Under the pieces are notes generated by a model that had not been told where the DNA came from, ran no database searches, and saw nothing but the letters and a program-made list of their open reading frames with translations. Positions 15,143 through 21,405 of a DNA stretch of 25,200 nt are shown in pieces. Both the position numbers and the translations under genes were made by a program. Position 1 is the stretch's first letter; every line of letters starts with the position of its first letter. Source of the DNA: Bifidobacteriaceae bacterium (GTDB taxonomy: Bacteria; Actinomycetota; Actinomycetes; Actinomycetales; WQXJ01); NCBI GenBank assembly GCA_031278075.1, contig JAITLE010000181.1, positions 1 to 25,200 of the forward strand, written 5' to 3'.

Positions 15143-15700
15143 TCAGGAGACGCGGCGGCGCATGCGGCGCAGGGCTAGTTCGTCGACTGGCGGCGCCGCG
15201 TCGGCGGTGGTCTCGGAGCGCTCGGCGGGCAACTGGGCGAGCGTGCCCTCGACCTCGAGGAAGACCCGTGAGACGGCGATCCCGAAGACGCCTTGACCGC
15301 CTTGCACCAGGTCGACCACCTCGTCGGTGTTGGAACACTCGTAGACCGTCGCGCCGTCCGACATCAGCGTGACGGTGGCTAGATCGTCCACGCCGCGGTC
15401 TCTGAGGTGCTGGACGGCGGTGCGGATCTGGTGCAACGAGACCCCGGTGTCCAAGAGGCGCTTGACTATCTTCAGCACCAGGATGTCCCGGAAGTTGTAC
15501 AAGCGCTGCGTGCCCGAACCGGTGGCGGGCCTGACGCTCGGTTCGACCAGGCCGGTGCGGGCCCAGTAATCCAGTTGGCGGTAGGTGATGCCAGCGGCGC
15601 GGCAAGCGGTGGGGCCACGGAAACCGACCGCCTCGTCGGTGACGCGGCCGCCGAACAACAAACCCTGCTGCCCCGTGCCCCCCGACGTGTCTTGGGCCAT
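15143..15700 (-). CDS. MerR-family regulator (Rv1830/McdR-like)
   Basis: A 185-residue regulator with an N-terminal MerR winged helix-turn-helix: GPTACRAAGITYRQLDYWARTGLVEPSVRPATGSGTQRLYNFRDILVLKIVKRLLDTGVSL. A conserved C-terminal part follows (TLMSDGATVYECSNTDEVVDLVQGGQGVFGIAVSRVFLEVEG). This pattern matches the second MerR protein of the GarA/FtsR neighbourhood in actinobacteria (Rv1830 in M. tuberculosis), linked there with growth and division. ATG 15700 is chosen over GTG 15709 because GGGGAAGG lies 8 nt before the ATG but only 1 nt before the GTG. It has its own promoter and a palindrome upstream, so it is probably autoregulated and transcribed separately from ftsR. Confidence 0.87.
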   Translation of the reverse strand: MAQDTSGGTGQQGLLFGGRVTDEAVGFRGPTACRAAGITYRQLDYWARTGLVEPSVRPATGSGTQRLYNFRDILVLKIVKRLLDTGVSLHQIRTAVQHLRDRGVDDLATVTLMSDGATVYECSNTDEVVDLVQGGQGVFGIAVSRVFLEVEGTLAQLPAERSETTADAAPPVDELALRRMRRRVS

Positions 15701-15768
15701 GCGAGTCACCTTCCCCTGTCAATGCCTGGGCGCCCCGCCAGGCGGCCGACGCTGCTACTCACTCCTTG

Positions 15769-15797
15769 ACGCTAGGTCCCAGCAGCGCTCAGGTCAA
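15769..15797 (-). promoter_or_regulatory. Promoter of the second MerR gene
   Basis: On the minus strand TTGACC (15797-15792) and TAGCGT (15774-15769) are separated by exactly 17 bp. The predicted leader of about 60 nt contains a small hairpin, GCCTGG-N8-CCAGGC (15724-15743), just before the ribosome site. Confidence 0.65.
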
Positions 15798-15826
15798 TGC
15801 GCCACGCCGGCGACACCACGGCAAGT

Positions 15827-15843
15827 CTCAAGTTCAACTTGAG
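15827..15843. promoter_or_regulatory. Perfect 17-bp palindrome, candidate MerR operator
   Basis: CTCAAGTTCAACTTGAG has perfect 8-bp arms around a single central base. It lies about 30 bp upstream of the -35 box of the second MerR gene and downstream of the ftsR stop. The size, symmetry and AT-rich composition in a GC-rich background suggest a dimeric regulator site, most simply for one of the two flanking MerR proteins. Confidence 0.7.
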
Positions 15844-15870
15844 GTCGGACAGCCGGCGCATGATCGGCGG

Positions 15871-16557
15871 TCAACGCGGCGCCGGCCGGACCGCCTGCGC
15901 CCGCAGCAGCGCGGCCGACAGCTTGGCCAGCGCTTCGGCGCACTCCGCGCGCGCCGCCAGGGCACGCTCCGTCGCGCCCGCGCCCCACCGCGCCGCCACA
16001 GCACGGTCCGCCAAACCCGCCGCGCGCTCGGCCGCCTGAAACAAGGGCCTCAAGTGGCGCAGATCCAAACCGAACTCCGCCAACTCCGCGACAGCCTCGA
16101 CCGCCTGAACCAAGGAGGCGTCCGCCGCGTCGGCCGGCAAACCCGCGGCCCGCGCCACCGCCTCGACCGCGGCCAACTCCTGCCCCGTCAGGGTCGCCAC
16201 CTCCGCCGCGCCGACAACAGCGGCACGCGGCGCCCTCGGCGAAGGCGCCGAGGCCCCCGCAGCCGCGGCCGCGTCCATCGCCGCCAACCGGTCACGGATC
16301 ACCCTGAGCGGCAAGAAATGATCCCGCTGCTGAAGCAACACCCACGCGACCCGCTCGATGTCCGCCTCCGAATAACGCCGATACCCCGACTGCGTCCGCT
16401 CCGGAGTCACCAAACCCTGATCCTCCAGATAGCGCAGCTTCGAGATCGTCAGACCCGGAAAATCGCCGCGCAGCGACTCCATCACCGCCGAGATCGAATA
16501 GACGGCGCGATGGCCGAGACCCGCGGGCCAAGACCCCGCGGACAGCGCCGCGCTCAC
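15871..16557 (-). CDS. ftsR: MerR-family regulator (FtsR/Rv1828-like)
   Basis: A 228-residue protein with a MerR DNA-binding domain near residues 20-95: YSISAVMESLRGDFPGLTISKLRYLEDQGLVTPERTQSGYRRYSEADIERV. An Ala-rich helical C-terminal effector or dimer region follows. This is the pattern of Rv1828 of M. tuberculosis and FtsR of Corynebacterium glutamicum, the latter reported to activate ftsZ. It directly follows the GarA-like gene, as in those genomes. It starts at GTG 16557, overlapping the garA stop by 4 bp (GTGA). No division gene is in the window, so the target is inferred from family. Confidence 0.87.
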   Translation of the reverse strand: MSAALSAGSWPAGLGHRAVYSISAVMESLRGDFPGLTISKLRYLEDQGLVTPERTQSGYRRYSEADIERVAWVLLQQRDHFLPLRVIRDRLAAMDAAAAAGASAPSPRAPRAAVVGAAEVATLTGQELAAVEAVARAAGLPADAADASLVQAVEAVAELAEFGLDLRHLRPLFQAAERAAGLADRAVAARWGAGATERALAARAECAEALAKLSAALLRAQAVRPAPR

Positions 16558-17009
16558 GGCACACGTGCCGGAGACGGGTGGAACGTCAACCGGTATTTGC
16601 CAATCTGGACTTCGTCGGCGGCTTTGAGGACGGCATCGTCCACCCGTTGGCGGTTGACATACGTGCCGTTCAGGGAACCCAAATCGCGCACCACGAACTG
16701 CGCGCCATGACGCTCGAACGTGGCGTGGCGCCGCGAGACCGTCACATCGTCGAGGAAAATGTCAGACCTGGTGGAGCGGCCCGCCGTCGTCGCGTCGGCG
16801 TCCAACAGGAAACGGGACCCGGCGTTCGGCCCACGCTGCACCACCAGCAACGCCGATGTCGGCGGCAGCGCGTCGATCGCGGCTTTGGCCTGCGGGCTCA
16901 GCCCCTCCCCGAGGGGCGCGTCCAGGTCCGCCTCAGCCAAGTGGCCGATCGCCTGCGTCGACTCCACGCCGTAAACTGCTGAGAAATCCTGGTCCACTTT
17001 CGCTCTCAC
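16554..17009 (-). CDS. garA: FHA-domain protein, GarA/OdhI-like
   Basis: A 151-residue cytoplasmic phosphothreonine-binding protein. In relatives, GarA/OdhI inhibits 2-oxoglutarate dehydrogenase and redirects glutamate metabolism until Ser/Thr kinases phosphorylate its N-terminus. The FHA core at about 54-143 is intact: LLVVQRGPNAGSRFLLD, Gly77-Arg78, FLDDVTVSRRHA with Ser92 and His95, and GSLNGTYVN with Asn114. The N-terminal phosphorylation motif, ETTS in M. tuberculosis, reads ESTQ here (residues 16-19), so one Thr remains but the context differs. The GTG start at 17009 has GGGAGGG directly upstream; a second GTG at 16997 is possible. In M. tuberculosis gcvH precedes garA; here garA directly follows a DUF881 gene. 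Confidence 0.9.
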   Translation of the reverse strand: MRAKVDQDFSAVYGVESTQAIGHLAEADLDAPLGEGLSPQAKAAIDALPPTSALLVVQRGPNAGSRFLLDADATTAGRSTRSDIFLDDVTVSRRHATFERHGAQFVVRDLGSLNGTYVNRQRVDDAVLKAADEVQIGKYRLTFHPSPARVP

Positions 17010-17039
17010 CCCTCCCAGGTCGCGAAGATTGCTATCCAG

Positions 17040-17801
17040 TCACTCTATCGCGGCCGCGTGCTCCAACGGTTCCAGGCGCTTGACCGCGTCGATCGCCAAC
17101 GACTCGTGGACGGTCACATCCGACGAGCCGCCCAGGGTCCTCAAGGTCGCCAAGACGCCGCCGGGGATCCCCAAAGCGGTCTGCAAAGTGGCCGGATCGC
17201 CGATCGCCCGCCACTCGCACGGCGAAGCCAGCGCCTGGCCGTCCGCGATCAAGTGACCGCTGCCGTCGTCGGCGAAATAGCTCGACGCCGTGATCCGCAC
17301 ATCGCCCACGCTGATCGCCTCCGCGCCGGCGTTGCGCAGCTCGTCCACCAGCAGGTACGCCATGGGCGCGGTGAGTTGGCCCTCCGGGTCGCGCCAAGTC
17401 AGCGTTATGCCCGGGCCTTCGACGGGCAACGTCCCCGCGAGGATCCCCTGGACCTCGGCGCGGGCGCGCGCCGCCTGCTGCGCGGCCTCGTCGTCGTTTC
17501 GATTGGCCTGGAGCCGGTCGCGTTCCCCCTCCAGCGTCGCGTTCTGTTCTTCCAACAGCTCAGCCTCCGAGTTGAGGCGGTCCAAGACCTCGATCAGCTC
17601 GTCTTGGCGCAGCTCAGAGAAGTCCGCCCGCTCCACCTGCCGGACCTGGGTCGCGGCCGCGAAGCCCAGCAGGGCGCAGAGCAAACCGGCCACGATCTGC
17701 GCCCGGCTGGGACGCGGCCGCATCGCCCGGCCAAGCCGGCGCCAGGCGTCTTGCCCACGCGCCTCGCGACCGCTCCGCCGCGCCCTGGGCTGCTCGCTCA
17801 C
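17040..17801 (-). CDS. DUF881 membrane-anchored protein (second copy)
   Basis: A 253-residue protein with an Arg-rich cytoplasmic N-terminus, one membrane helix (about 35-51), a coiled coil (about 60-108; LNSEAELLEEQNATLEGERDRLQ) and a DUF881 domain (about 118-253; VEGPGITLTWRDPE and DELRNAGAEAISVGDVRITASSYF). DUF881 proteins lie in pairs around the small basic protein gene in actinobacteria and firmicutes; their function is unknown, though the extracytoplasmic domain and genomic context suggest an envelope or division-related role. It starts at GTG 17801, overlapping the sbp stop by 4 bp. Confidence 0.9.
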   Translation of the reverse strand: MSEQPRARRSGREARGQDAWRRLGRAMRPRPSRAQIVAGLLCALLGFAAATQVRQVERADFSELRQDELIEVLDRLNSEAELLEEQNATLEGERDRLQANRNDDEAAQQAARARAEVQGILAGTLPVEGPGITLTWRDPEGQLTAPMAYLLVDELRNAGAEAISVGDVRITASSYFADDGSGHLIADGQALASPCEWRAIGDPATLQTALGIPGGVLATLRTLGGSSDVTVHESLAIDAVKRLEPLEHAAAIE

Positions 17802-18130
17802 GCCTTGAACAGCTTCCGCCGGATCGAAGCCGCGTTGGAGAAGATGCGGATGCCCAGCACCACGATCACCGCGGTCGACAACTGCGAGCCCACCCCGAGT
17901 TGGTCGCCCAAGAACACCAGCGTCGCCGCGACCAGCACATTAGAGACGAACGAGACCACAAACACCTTGTCGTCGAAGATGCCGTCCAACAACGCGCGGG
18001 TGGCGCCAGCCAACGCGTCGATCGCCGCGACCACAGCGATCGGCAGATACGGCGCCAGGAACGCCGGCACGTCCGTCTGCGTGGCCAAGCCGACAGCCAC
18101 CCCGACCAGCAAGCCCAACAGCGCGATCAA
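17798..18130 (-). CDS. sbp: Small basic protein (DUF1290)
   Basis: A 110-residue protein with three or four membrane segments. It carries the family pattern MIALLGLLVGVAVGLA, P-x-FLAPYLPIAVVAAIDALAGATRALLDGIFDDKVFVVSFVSN and a terminal VVLGIRIFSNAASIRRKLFKA. The start is TTG 18130: an in-frame stop lies just upstream (3 codons away), and TTG-ATC-GCG gives the expected MIA N-terminus. GGAAGGGG lies about 10 nt upstream. It sits between two DUF881 genes, the conserved order for this family. The function is unknown. Confidence 0.92.
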   Translation of the reverse strand: MIALLGLLVGVAVGLATQTDVPAFLAPYLPIAVVAAIDALAGATRALLDGIFDDKVFVVSFVSNVLVAATLVFLGDQLGVGSQLSTAVIVVLGIRIFSNAASIRRKLFKA

Positions 18131-18136
18131 ATCTGC

Positions 18137-18943
18137 TCACCCCTTCCTGGTGGCGTAGCGCAACACATTCACATCCTTGCTGGCCGCGAGCTCCAGCACA
18201 TCGACCCGGCTGATCGAGACCGTCGCTCCAAGGTAGCCCCTCAACAACGAGACCCGATCACCCGATCGGCCCGAAGCGAGCGACACCTCCAGGGCCGCGG
18301 CCAACCCGATCGCCTCAATCGCATAAGGCGCCGCGAGCGGCTCGAAACCGACCTGGATCTGGTCGCCCACATCCCTGATCGCGCTCCGCGCCGTGAGGCG
18401 CACACCGCCCACCGCGACCGCCTCAGCGCCGGCTTGCCTAAGCGCGCCCACTATCACCCGGATATCACCTGACCGGATGCGGGCGTCATGATTGCCTTCA
18501 GCCACCGCCGCCGCGTCCGGGGTGACTGCGACCACCAGGCCGCTCCCTGTCACCGGCAGCGCGCCCACCGCTGCGGCCAGGTCGCGGGCTGCGGCAGCCG
18601 CCGCCGGATCGCCCAGCGCCGCGCTGCGCAACTCTGCAACCTCTACAGTCAGCTCATTGAAACGCTCACTCAACTCGGTCACCTCTTGCCGAGCCGTCTC
18701 CGCATTGCGTTCCAGCGAAGCGCGAGCCCGCTCGTCCGCTTCCACCGGTGTGCGCAGAACCCGGACACCCCACGTCACCCCGAGACCCAAAACCAACGCT
18801 GTGACCAGCACAAATGCCCAACTCCAGCGGGCTGGCGCCCGCCCTAGGGCCTGTTTGCGGCGCGCCGCCTCAGCGTAACCGCCGTCGAGCGGTCGCTCCA
18901 TGACCTCGGTCAAGAGCGTCATGGATTCGTCTGGACGTTTCAC
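18137..18943 (-). CDS. DUF881 membrane-anchored protein (first copy)
   Basis: A 268-residue protein with a 40-residue cytoplasmic N-terminus, one membrane helix (about 42-61), a coiled coil (about 70-108; ERNAETARQEVTELSERFNELTVEVAELRS) and a DUF881 domain (about 128-268). The domain has VTGSGLVVAVTPD, ALRQAGAEAVAVGGVRLTARSAIRDVG and APYAIEAIGLAAALE. It starts at GTG 18943, overlapping the pgsA stop (GTGA), with sbp starting 6 bp after its stop. Paired with the second copy at 17040-17801; the two share the domain plan but are diverged in sequence. Confidence 0.9.
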   Translation of the reverse strand: MKRPDESMTLLTEVMERPLDGGYAEAARRKQALGRAPARWSWAFVLVTALVLGLGVTWGVRVLRTPVEADERARASLERNAETARQEVTELSERFNELTVEVAELRSAALGDPAAAAAARDLAAAVGALPVTGSGLVVAVTPDAAAVAEGNHDARIRSGDIRVIVGALRQAGAEAVAVGGVRLTARSAIRDVGDQIQVGFEPLAAPYAIEAIGLAAALEVSLASGRSGDRVSLLRGYLGATVSISRVDVLELAASKDVNVLRYATRKG

Positions 18944-19650
18944 GCCTCGGCGCTCCCCGCCATGCGCCCGGCTCCCGCCGCGGCATCGGGCACCGGGGTG
19001 GGGGTGACGGCATCGGCCACCGGGGCGGGGACGGAAACCAACTTGGGCTTCCCCGTCGCCCGGCGCTGCGGCCCCCTGACCAGTACCAACGCGCGGTAAC
19101 TTTCAACCAGGTAGACCCCACAAGCGAACCAGTAGAGCAGCAAGCCCCAGATGGCGAACGCCCAACCAAGCACCCACGCCGCATCCTTGACCCAACTCGC
19201 CTGTTCCGCCAGCAGCAACAGCGGGAACGCATACATCAGCGCAAACGTGGCCGCCTTGCCGACAAACACCACCGCCGGTGGGTTGATCCCCTTGAACTTG
19301 AGCACCAGCAGCGTAATGCCCATGATCGCCTCCCGCGCCGCGAGCGATGCCACCAGCCACCACGGGATGATCGTGCGCCAACCCAACAAGAAAACTGTCG
19401 AAAGAATGAACAACCGGTCCGCCGCCGGATCAAGCAGTTGACCCAGCCGCGAATACTGGCGAAGCCGCCGGGCCGCGAATCCATCCAACCAATCCGTCAC
19501 CCCGGACAGCGCCATCAGCGTGATCGCCCACACATCGCGGTGCTGGATCACCAGGTAGATGAACACCGGGACCATCGCCAGCCGCAGTGCCGAAATCGCG
19601 TTCGGCACAGTTGCGATCCGGTTGGTGATCACCGGGGTGTTAGTCGTCAA
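18940..19650 (-). CDS. pgsA: CDP-alcohol phosphatidyltransferase (PgsA-like)
   Basis: A 236-residue membrane enzyme that transfers a phosphatidyl group from CDP-diacylglycerol to an alcohol such as glycerol 3-phosphate. The family signature D-x2-D-G-x2-A-R-x8-G-x3-D-x3-D is complete: Asp53, Asp56, Gly57, Ala60, Arg61, Gly70, Asp74 and Asp78. Several membrane segments follow. Residues from about 198 form a Pro/Ala/Val-rich tail (VSVPAPVADAVTPTPVPDAAAG) beyond the usual family length. The start is TTG 19650 with AAGGGGA about 8 nt upstream. In M. tuberculosis the gene at this position is pgsA2, so the alcohol acceptor may not be glycerol phosphate. It leads a six-gene leftward cluster. Confidence 0.9.
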   Translation of the reverse strand: MTTNTPVITNRIATVPNAISALRLAMVPVFIYLVIQHRDVWAITLMALSGVTDWLDGFAARRLRQYSRLGQLLDPAADRLFILSTVFLLGWRTIIPWWLVASLAAREAIMGITLLVLKFKGINPPAVVFVGKAATFALMYAFPLLLLAEQASWVKDAAWVLGWAFAIWGLLLYWFACGVYLVESYRALVLVRGPQRRATGKPKLVSVPAPVADAVTPTPVPDAAAGAGRMAGSAEA

Positions 19651-19679
19651 GTCTTCCGTCCCCTTTCGTCCGCCATATA

Positions 19680-19685
19680 ACTATA
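19680..19685 (-). promoter_or_regulatory. -10 box upstream of pgsA
   Basis: On the minus strand TATAGT (19685-19680), one mismatch from TATAAT, lies about 30 bp before the TTG start of pgsA in an AT-rich patch (TATAGTTATATGG). No -35 is visible; the upstream DNA is a GC-rich repeat block. It is the likely promoter of the pgsA-to-ftsR cluster. Confidence 0.5.
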
Positions 19686-19715
19686 GGTCGCCGCCCCCTC
19701 TGCGGCGGTAGCGCC

Positions 19716-19956
19716 GGGCCGCAACACCAGCGGCGGGCGGGCGGCGGCCGGGCGGCGGCCGGGGAAGTAGGTGGCCACGGCGGGGGCGGGCGGCACCGGC
19801 CCGTAGGCCCAGCGGGGGCGAGCGGTACCGGCCCGTAGGCCCGGCGGGGGCGGGCGGTACCGGCGCGGCGGCTTCGCGGGGCGGCTGCGCGGGGCGGCTG
19901 CGCGGGGCGCGGCATCGGCACACGGGCGGGCCGCAACACCAGCGGCGGGCGGGCGG
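19716..19956. repeat. GC-rich intergenic repeat block flanked by 29-bp direct repeats
   Basis: The stretch between the divergent pgsA and yigZ-like genes contains a perfect 29-bp direct repeat, at 19716-19744 and 19928-19956 (beginning GGGCCGCAACACCAGCGG). Between them lies a 32-bp tandem repeat with about 2.6 copies (19781-19863; CGGGGGCG then GCGGYACCGGCCCGTAGG) and a 13-bp tandem repeat GCGGGGCGGCTGC with about 2.5 copies (19876-19908). No gene is supported here. The tandem units are contiguous without unique spacers, so it is not a CRISPR. Confidence 0.9.
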
Positions 19957-19962
19957 GCCGCC

Positions 19963-19968
19963 TATCGT
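19963..19968 (+). promoter_or_regulatory. Putative -10 box for leaderless yigZ-like mRNA
   Basis: TATCGT at 19963-19968 is followed by 7 nt and then ATG 19976, placing the expected transcription start at or beside the start codon. No Shine-Dalgarno is present. It probably drives the whole yigZ-thyA-dfr operon. Confidence 0.45.
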
Positions 19969-19975
19969 GGTAGCT

Positions 19976-20611
19976 ATGCACTGGAGGCACCTCGCGGCAA
20001 GTGCCATCTACGAGGAGACCGTCAAGAAGTCGCGGTTCGTGGCGCGGTTGATCCCGGCGCGGGACCCGGCCGAAGCGAAAACGGCCATTGAGGGGGCGCG
20101 GCGGGCGGAGTACGGGGCACGGCATCATGCAACGGCGCAAATCATAGGGCCGGACGGCGCCTACCAACGGTCCAACGACGATGCCGAGCCGCCCGGCACA
20201 GCAGGCCTCCCGATGCTGGAAGTGTTGCGCCGCGAAAAGGTGACGGACGCGGTAGCGATAGTCAGCCGCCACTTCGGCGGCGTGCTGCTCGGGAAGGCGG
20301 GCCTGATGCGGGCATATGCGGGCGCGGTGGCGGGCGGCGTCGCGGTGGCCCGGTTCAACGTCAACGTTGAGCACGCGGTGTTCGCCCTTGAGGTGCCCGC
20401 CGCCGAGGCCGGGCGCGCCAACCATCTGCTCCGGGCATTCGCGGCCAGCACGGCGGGGACCAGCGTAGACGCGGTCTATGGCGAAAGCGCGCGGTTCGAG
20501 GTTGTGCTGCCGGTCGCAGCTGCGGCGTCATTTGCGGAATTTGCCGGATCGGCGCGTCTCCTGGCCGGCGTGCGGCGCGCCGGGACGCGGCTGGTTACGA
20601 TGGCCGAGTGA
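19976..20611 (+). CDS. YigZ/IMPACT family protein
   Basis: A 211-residue protein of the UPF0029/YigZ-IMPACT family. The N-terminal domain has the signatures YEETVKKSRFVA, the acidic loop RSNDDAEPPGTAGLPML (65-81), and VSRHFGGVLLGKAGLMRAYAGAV (97-118). A C-terminal ferredoxin-like part follows. The family occurs in all domains of life; IMPACT in eukaryotes regulates the GCN2 kinase, but the bacterial role is not settled. ATG 19976 is chosen over the GTG at 19967 because that GTG lies inside the -10 box. Its stop overlaps the thyA start by 4 bp (GTGA 20608-20611). Confidence 0.92.
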   Translation: MHWRHLAASAIYEETVKKSRFVARLIPARDPAEAKTAIEGARRAEYGARHHATAQIIGPDGAYQRSNDDAEPPGTAGLPMLEVLRREKVTDAVAIVSRHFGGVLLGKAGLMRAYAGAVAGGVAVARFNVNVEHAVFALEVPAAEAGRANHLLRAFAASTAGTSVDAVYGESARFEVVLPVAAAASFAEFAGSARLLAGVRRAGTRLVTMAE

Positions 20612-21405
20612 CTCGGCCACCTTACGAAGCGCTCCTGGAACGCGTTTACACCTCGGGCACGCTCAAAGCGGACCGGACCGGCACCGGCACTAAGTCGCTG
20701 TTCGGCCAACAGATGCGGTTCGATCTGCGCGACGGATTCCCGTTGGTCACAACCAAGGCGGTGCATCTGCGGTCGGTGATCGCGGAATTGTTGTGGTTCT
20801 TGGCCGGTGGCCACAACGCCCGAGACCTCCAGGCCCAGGGTGTGCGCATCTGGAACGAGTGGGCCGCGCCCGATGGCGAGTTAGGACCCATCTACGGTGT
20901 CCAGTGGCGTAGTTGGCCGGCACCAGACGGGTCGAAGATTGACCAGCTTGCCGAGGTACTGAACTTGATCCGCGAACAGCCCAATTCCCGGCGGATGATT
21001 GTGTCTGCCTGGAATGTTGGCCAACTCAACGCAATGGCGCTCCCGCCCTGCCATTTATTGTTCCAATTCTATGTCGCCGACGGCCGTTTATCCTGCCAGC
21101 TTTATCAACGCAGCGCCGATCTGTTCCTGGGTGTGCCGTTCAATATTGCGTCCTATTCATTGCTCACTCACATGGTGGCTCAGCAAACCGGCCTCGATGT
21201 TGGTGAATTCGTCTGGACCGGCGGCGACTGCCACATCTATTCTAACCATTTTTCTCAAGTGGAAACCCAGTTGGCGCGCGAACCTTATCCCATGCCGCGG
21301 CTCGAATTACGCCGTGCGCCGTCCCTGTTTTCTTATAGCCCCGAGGATTTCTCGTTCCCCGATTACCGTCACCATTCTGCGATCAAAGCGCCGGTGGCAG
21401 TGTGA
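20608..21405 (+). CDS. thyA: Thymidylate synthase
   Basis: A 265-residue enzyme that methylates dUMP to dTMP using methylene-tetrahydrofolate and yields dihydrofolate. The active-site Cys148 lies in ALPPCHLLFQFYV. Other conserved parts are DRTGTGTKSLFGQQMRFDL (phosphate-binding Arg), LLWFLAGG, YGVQWRSW, QRSADLFLGVPFNIASYSLL, GDCHIYSNH and a terminal HSAIKAPVAV. It is full length. It starts at GTG 20608, overlapping the previous stop, and its own stop overlaps the dfr start (GTGA 21402-21405). Four TTA codons occur (20881, 21055, 21088, 21307), and the 3' part, about 21040-21350, is visibly poorer in GC than its neighbours. Confidence 0.97.
   Translation: MTRPPYEALLERVYTSGTLKADRTGTGTKSLFGQQMRFDLRDGFPLVTTKAVHLRSVIAELLWFLAGGHNARDLQAQGVRIWNEWAAPDGELGPIYGVQWRSWPAPDGSKIDQLAEVLNLIREQPNSRRMIVSAWNVGQLNAMALPPCHLLFQFYVADGRLSCQLYQRSADLFLGVPFNIASYSLLTHMVAQQTGLDVGEFVWTGGDCHIYSNHFSQVETQLAREPYPMPRLELRRAPSLFSYSPEDFSFPDYRHHSAIKAPVAV

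Noticed and set aside
19781..19908. Possible CRISPR-like array (32-bp and 13-bp repeats)
   Set aside because: Repeats are directly adjacent with no unique spacers, the composition is extremely GC-rich, and no cas gene is nearby.
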